The translations under genes were made by a program, and so were the position numbers. 64,000 nucleotides of DNA. Origin: CBDDEC01 sp965226785 (GTDB lineage Bacteria > Chloroflexota > Dehalococcoidia > UBA2979). Numbering within the stretch: the stretch's first letter is position 1; each line of letters starts with the position of its first letter. The notes beneath the pieces are model-generated. The model ran no database searches. It saw only the letters and a program-made list of their open reading frames with translations, and was not told where the DNA came from. Below, piece after piece: positions 60,301-64,000 of this stretch. Location of the stretch: contig CBDDEC010000004.1 in NCBI GenBank assembly GCA_965226785.1, positions 868,001 to 932,000 on the forward strand, written 5' to 3'.

Positions 60301-61179
60301 TCAGCCGGGGTGGCTGAACTCCTCGATCGCCAGGCGCTCGACCGCGGCGTCGGTCCAGTGGAACCGACCGTCGACGATGTCGACGTGGCCGACAGTGAGG
60401 ATCGGGAAGTGGCCGCCGGTGACCAGCGCACGCTCCCTCGCAGCGCGCTCGGTGAGCCCTCGACGGGAGTGCGACGCCCCCGCGGGGTCGAGATCGAACA
60501 CCGGCGTCCACTCTGGGTGCTCGAGGTGCACCGTGGTCGGCGCCGCGTCGCCGACGATGTACAGCCGTTCGCCGTGCGAAGAGAGCGCGATCGAACAGTG
60601 CCCGGGCGTGTGCCCCGGCGTCGGGATGAACGTCATGCCCTCGATCGGCTCGTACTCGCCGTCGAACGTCGACAGCTGTCCCGCCTCCCGCACCGGCAGC
60701 ACCCGCGTCCGCGAGAAGTCGGTGCCGGCGCCCGTGTTGCCCTCGTTGTTGAGGTAGGCGAGGTCCATGTAGTGCAGGTAGTAGCGCGCCTTTGGGAACG
60801 TGATCGGCCCGTTGTCGTCGAGGACGTTCCAGCCGACATGATCGCCGTGGAAATGCGTGAGCAAAACTACGTCGACATCGTCGGGCGCGACCCCGAGCTC
60901 ACGCATGCGGTCGAGGAGCCCGGCCGCGCCGGGGTGCTCCCCGCGCGTCTTCTCGCCGTTGCCCGTGTCGATGAGCACGGTGGTGTCGCCGCGTCGCACG
61001 AGGAACGAACCGAAGTTGACGGGTAGCGTGGCGCGTGCGTCGTTGGCTCCGACGGCGGCCATCCACTCCTCCTCCGGCACGCCCGGGAACCAGTCGCTCG
61101 GCTGCTGCTGTCCGAGCCCGTCGGAGAGCGCGGCGACGTGCATCGCGCCGAGGCGGAACGGGGCGAGCAGCTCTGTCAT
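60301..61179 (-). CDS. Metallo-beta-lactamase fold hydrolase
   Basis: The 292-residue protein has the MBL zinc site HFHGDH (109-114) and later THFHGDHVGW context, GHTPGHCSI and GGHFPILTVGH. The N-terminal part has a long loop (LGQQQPSDWFPGVPEEEWM) before VNFGSFLVRRGDTTVLIDTG, as in the AHL lactonase/AhlD-like and related lineages. The substrate is unknown. The ATG overlaps the SDR stop by 4 bases, so the two are coupled on the minus strand. About 65 bases separate it from the Erm-like gene. Confidence 0.9.
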   Translation of the reverse strand: MTELLAPFRLGAMHVAALSDGLGQQQPSDWFPGVPEEEWMAAVGANDARATLPVNFGSFLVRRGDTTVLIDTGNGEKTRGEHPGAAGLLDRMRELGVAPDDVDVVLLTHFHGDHVGWNVLDDNGPITFPKARYYLHYMDLAYLNNEGNTGAGTDFSRTRVLPVREAGQLSTFDGEYEPIEGMTFIPTPGHTPGHCSIALSSHGERLYIVGDAAPTTVHLEHPEWTPVFDLDPAGASHSRRGLTERAARERALVTGGHFPILTVGHVDIVDGRFHWTDAAVERLAIEEFSHPG

Positions 61180-61976
61180 GCCAGCACCTGCGCCGTCAGC
61201 CCACCGTCCGCGACGATCGCCGCACCGGTGATGAACGAGGCTTGCGGCGAGACGAGGAAGCCCGCGACGTCGGCGATCTCCTCGGGTGTTCCGACGCGGC
61301 CGAGGGGGTGCATCGCCTCCAGCTCCTCGACGCTGCGCACGTCCGGATACTCGGTCGCACCCGCCGCCGCGCGCGCAGCCAGGTGCTCGGCGACCGTCTC
61401 GCGGTCGGTCGTGCGGACGTTGCCGGGGCAGATGCAGTTGCAGCGGATGCCGTCACGCGCGTAGTCGAGGGCAATCGCCCTCGTCAGGTTGATCACGCCG
61501 CCCTTCGCCGCGTTGTAGGCGCCGTTCTCGCGATGTGCGACGAGCCCTTGCACGCTCGCGATGTTGACGATGCGACCGCCACCGCGCTCCAGCATCGCCG
61601 GCACCGCGTACTTCACGCCGTAGAACGTCGAGGACAGCGTGGTGTCGATGACGCGCGACCAGTCCTCGACTGCCAGTTCGTGCAGCCGCGCCCGCTGTCC
61701 GACGCCGACGTTGTTCACGAGCACGTCGAGGCCGCCCAGGCGCTCGCTCGCCTCCTCGATCAGGGCGCGCACCTGTTCTGGGTCGGACACGTCGGTCATC
61801 GTGGAGGCGACGGGCACGTCGAGCGCGGCGAGCTCCTCGCCGGTGGCTGCCGCGGCGGGGCCGTCGATGTCCGCCACCATCACCGCGTAGCCGTCCGCCG
61901 CCAGCCGGCGCGCGATCGCCCGGCCGATGCCCGAGCCGGCGCCGGTGACGAGAGCGACTTCGCGTGCCTCAGCCAT
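61176..61976 (-). CDS. Short-chain dehydrogenase/reductase
   Basis: The 266-residue SDR has the NAD(P) loop TGAGSGIGRAIA (11-22), the NNVG motif and the catalytic set Ser141 (VNIASVQG), Tyr154 and Lys158 (AYNAAKGG). The acidic Asp at VMVADIDGP after the second strand favours NAD over NADP. It starts a minus-strand unit with the MBL gene. TAGACT ends 7 bases before the ATG, with no ribosome binding site, so it looks leaderless. The substrate is unknown. Confidence 0.92.
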   Translation of the reverse strand: MAEAREVALVTGAGSGIGRAIARRLAADGYAVMVADIDGPAAAATGEELAALDVPVASTMTDVSDPEQVRALIEEASERLGGLDVLVNNVGVGQRARLHELAVEDWSRVIDTTLSSTFYGVKYAVPAMLERGGGRIVNIASVQGLVAHRENGAYNAAKGGVINLTRAIALDYARDGIRCNCICPGNVRTTDRETVAEHLAARAAAGATEYPDVRSVEELEAMHPLGRVGTPEEIADVAGFLVSPQASFITGAAIVADGGLTAQVLA

Positions 61977-61983
61977 GGCGGGC

Positions 61984-61989
61984 AGTCTA
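61984..61989 (-). promoter_or_regulatory. Leaderless -10 element of the SDR gene
   Basis: On the minus strand TAGACT is followed by 7 bases and the ATG at 61976. Confidence 0.55.
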
Positions 61990-62088
61990 GCGCCGAGGCG
62001 TCACACGCGGGCTCGGGCGTGACTCGGGCCGGTGCTAGAGTGCCGAAACGCCGCGGTGGCGGCACGGTGCGCGCAGGGCGGAGGGAAC

Positions 62089-63321
62089 GTGGCGACTCGA
62101 CCCCTCGAAGGTGTGCGCGTGCTGTCGATGGAGCAGGCGGCGGCGCTGCCATACGCCACACGGCACCTCTACGACCTGGGTGCGGAGGTGATCCGCGTCG
62201 AGTCGCATACACGGGCTCGTGGCGCGGCGAACATGGACGCGTTCCGTGGCAAGCGCCGCCTCGCCATCGACCTCAACGCCGAGGGCGGTCCCGACCTCTT
62301 CCGCCGCGTGGCCGCGGAGTGCGATGTGGTGGCGCACAACTTCACGCCTCGGGTGATGCGCAAATACGGTATCGACTACGAGGGCATCCGCGCCGTCCGC
62401 GACGATGTCATCTACGTTTCGCTCACCGGGTTCGGCACGACCGGCCCGTGGGGCGAGCGCCCGCTCTTCGGTCCCGGTGCCGAGGCGGTCTCCGGCCACA
62501 ACTGGCTGATCGGCGACCCACGGGCCTGGCCGGGCCGCCCCGGCACCATCGTCTATGCCGACAACACCTGCGGCCTCAATACCGTGTTCGCGATCCTCGC
62601 AGCACTCGACCACCGAGACGACACCGGCGAGGGTCAGCACATCGACATCTCGCTCTACGAGACGGCGATCTCACAGCTCGGGGGCGTGGTCGCCGAGCGC
62701 GCGCTGGGCGCGCCGCTGCCGGAGCGCGTCGCCAACGCCGACATGAACTACGCGCTGCATGGCGTGTTCGCGGTCGCCGGCCACGACCGCTGGGTCGCGA
62801 TCAGTGCCACCGAGGAGCAGCGCGCGGACGCCACGAGCGCCCTCGGCGTCGCGGACCTGGAGGAGGCGACGATCGCCGCCGCGCTCGCAGAGCGCGACAA
62901 GACCGAGGTCGTCGCCGCATTACAGGACGGCGGTATCGCCGCCTCGGTCGTGGCCGACGCGGGCGACCAGCTCACCGATCCACAGCTCTGGGCGCGTGGC
63001 TACTTTGGCCCACTCGCGGCAGCCGAGGGCACGCGGCCACACGCGGGTCCAGCTTTTGGCGGCGGACCGCGCGAGGACTCGACGGCGCCCCGCCACGTCG
63101 GCGAGGACAACGCGTACGTGCTCGGCGAAGTCGCCGGTCTCGACGCCTCCACGATCGTTGAGCTCGAGGCGGACGGCGTGATCGGCGCTGTACCGCCCCC
63201 GCCCGCCAGACCCCTCGATGCGCCGGAACGCATCGCAACGCGGATCGATCGTGGTGAGCTCTCGCGAGTCGATGCGGACGTCGAGGGGTGGCGCACGGCC
63301 GCGGCGGAGGCCGGCCGGTGA
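62089..63321 (+). CDS. Class III (CaiB/BaiF) CoA-transferase
   Basis: From the GTG at 62089 (GGAGGG upstream) it has 410 residues. The N-terminal Rossmann domain has LEGVRVLSMEQAAALPYATR and DLGAEVIRVES, and FRGKRRLAIDLN follows. The catalytic Asp is expected in GEGQHIDISLYETAIS. Class III enzymes move CoA between a free acid and an acyl-CoA without a covalent CoA-thioester on a separate subunit. The substrate is not readable. A TAGAGT box at 62034-62039 may be its -10 element. It overlaps the next CoA-transferase gene by 4 bases. Confidence 0.92.
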   Translation: MATRPLEGVRVLSMEQAAALPYATRHLYDLGAEVIRVESHTRARGAANMDAFRGKRRLAIDLNAEGGPDLFRRVAAECDVVAHNFTPRVMRKYGIDYEGIRAVRDDVIYVSLTGFGTTGPWGERPLFGPGAEAVSGHNWLIGDPRAWPGRPGTIVYADNTCGLNTVFAILAALDHRDDTGEGQHIDISLYETAISQLGGVVAERALGAPLPERVANADMNYALHGVFAVAGHDRWVAISATEEQRADATSALGVADLEEATIAAALAERDKTEVVAALQDGGIAASVVADAGDQLTDPQLWARGYFGPLAAAEGTRPHAGPAFGGGPREDSTAPRHVGEDNAYVLGEVAGLDASTIVELEADGVIGAVPPPPARPLDAPERIATRIDRGELSRVDADVEGWRTAAAEAGR

Positions 63322-64000
63322 GCCGGCGTGCGCTAGATCTCTCGACCGGCGTCGGCGCCTCGTACAGCGCGAAACTGCTGGCGGAGGTCGGTTGGGATGT
63401 CGTCAAGGTGGAGCCCGCCGAGGGCGATCCCTGGCGTTCCCGCGAGTCGCGGTGGGGCGGCGGGAACGGCGGAGCCTTCAGATTCGTCAACGGCGGCAAG
63501 CGTTCGGTCGTCGCCGAGGGGGTCACCCTCGAGCGCCTCGCCGGGGCGGCCGATGTCGTCGTCGGCGACTTCTCCGAAGCCGGTCGCGCGGAGGCCGGTC
63601 TCCCAGACGACGCGTTCGAGGCGCTGACGCCGCGGCTCGCAACCGTGTCCGTCTCCGCGTTTGGCCTCAAGGGCCCGAAGGCGGGCTGGGCCGCAAGCGA
63701 TCTCGTCGTACAGGCGGCCAGCGGCCTCATGTTCCTCACCGGCGAGTGGGACCAACCGCCGATGCAGCTGCCGCCCTACGCCGCTGCGATGGCGGGCGGT
63801 CTCGCCGGCGCCTCGGCTGCGCTCGTCGCGGCGCGCGTCGCCCGACACGACGGTGCGCCGCAGCGCGCCGACGTCGCGATGCTCGAGGCGCTCGCCGGCC
63901 ACACCTACGGACAGGCCACCGCCTACGCCTACCGCGGCGAGGTGCCTCGACGGGAGCAGCGCATCAAGCAGGCGTTGCGCATGGTGCCGGCCAGCGATCG
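63318..64000 (+). CDS. Second class III CoA-transferase, partial (cut by window end)
   Basis: A GTG at 63318 overlaps the previous stop as GTGA and opens a frame to the window end (227 codons seen). The translation runs RRALDLSTGVGASYSAKLLA, then EVGWDVVKVEPAEGDPW, NGGKRSVVAEG, and SAFGLKGPKAGWAASDLVVQ. The catalytic Asp is present in QRADVAMLEALAG. It is a paralogue of the preceding gene, and such pairs often form one two-subunit or tandem enzyme. The C-terminal part is outside the window. Confidence 0.9.
   Translation, partial: MSRRALDLSTGVGASYSAKLLAEVGWDVVKVEPAEGDPWRSRESRWGGGNGGAFRFVNGGKRSVVAEGVTLERLAGAADVVVGDFSEAGRAEAGLPDDAFEALTPRLATVSVSAFGLKGPKAGWAASDLVVQAASGLMFLTGEWDQPPMQLPPYAAAMAGGLAGASAALVAARVARHDGAPQRADVAMLEALAGHTYGQATAYAYRGEVPRREQRIKQALRMVPASD

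Noticed and set aside
59306..60511. 401-residue form of the Erm-like protein
   Set aside because: The added N-terminus is antisense-like Arg-rich sequence over the MBL gene. The fold starts at SQHFL just after 60229.
1..64000. tRNA, rRNA, CRISPR, insertion sequences, prophage
   Set aside because: No tRNA cloverleaf, rRNA segment, direct-repeat array, transposase or phage gene was seen; the intergenic regions are all under about 225 bases.

Overview
The window is a gene-dense, high-GC bacterial chromosome segment. Gene content and protein style suggest Chloroflexota (Dehalococcoidia/SAR202-like or a relative). Pointers are the mraZ-rsmH-ftsL-PBP-murF-mraY cluster, a eukaryote-like NADP isocitrate dehydrogenase, many short acidic lipoproteins, orphan hyuAB and CoA-transferase genes, and gatB beside a bacterial-type AspRS. 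I could not run a taxonomic search, so this placement is inference. No rRNA, tRNA, CRISPR array, insertion sequence or prophage is visible. No stretch longer than about 225 bases lacks a gene.

Layout: 1-5.6 kb (minus) is the division/cell-wall cluster mraZ-rsmH-ftsL-PBP-murF-mraY, with a candidate MraZ operator. 5.8-10.5 kb (plus) holds mog, trmD, rplS and priA. 10.6-14.2 kb (plus) holds def, yajC, secD and secF. 14.3-17.7 kb (minus) holds hemW, a small zinc-ribbon gene and selB. 17.8-19.0 kb (plus) is a DUF3179 lipoprotein gene with one in-frame TGA. 19.2-24.9 kb holds aspS and an oligopeptide transporter without its ATPases. 25.1-28.6 kb is tig-clpP-clpX, followed by nadK, a NUDIX hydrolase, a frame-disrupted SdhB-like Fe-S gene and small genes. 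31.3-36.7 kb (minus) is carboxyltransferase-icd-mdh-fumC. 36.8-43.0 kb (minus) holds a LysM lipoprotein, an M28 peptidase, a membrane protein and hyuAB. 43.2-53.4 kb mixes housekeeping genes: rplY, rlmN, fmt, a solute-binding protein, secG, yvcK, gatB, DUF402, GNAT and rarA. 53.4-54.5 kb has two tandem cupredoxin lipoproteins. 54.6-59.4 kb (plus) is a catabolic cassette: cyclase, FGGY kinase, amidohydrolase and a DgaE-like PLP enzyme. 59.3-62.0 kb (minus) holds SDR, metallo-beta-lactamase-fold and Erm-like genes. 62.1-64.0 kb has two class III CoA-transferase genes, the second cut by the window end.

The most striking result is the DUF3179 gene. One continuous reading frame (17844-19037) is interrupted only by a TGA at 18318-18320. 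That TGA sits where the family has the first Cys of its conserved CPLC-type motif (here U-I-V-C). Twenty-two nucleotides later begins the GGTT loop of a perfect 8-bp hairpin with bacterial SECIS geometry. The dedicated elongation factor gene selB is 1.7 kb away. This is best read as a selenocysteine-containing DUF3179 protein, which gene callers would split or call a pseudogene.

A second genome-wide signal is leaderless transcription. At least eight genes have a TANNNT -10 element ending only 6-7 bases before the start codon and no ribosome binding site: priA, selB, hemW, rlmN, fmt, DUF402, the DgaE-like gene and the SDR. For selB this motif decides the start.
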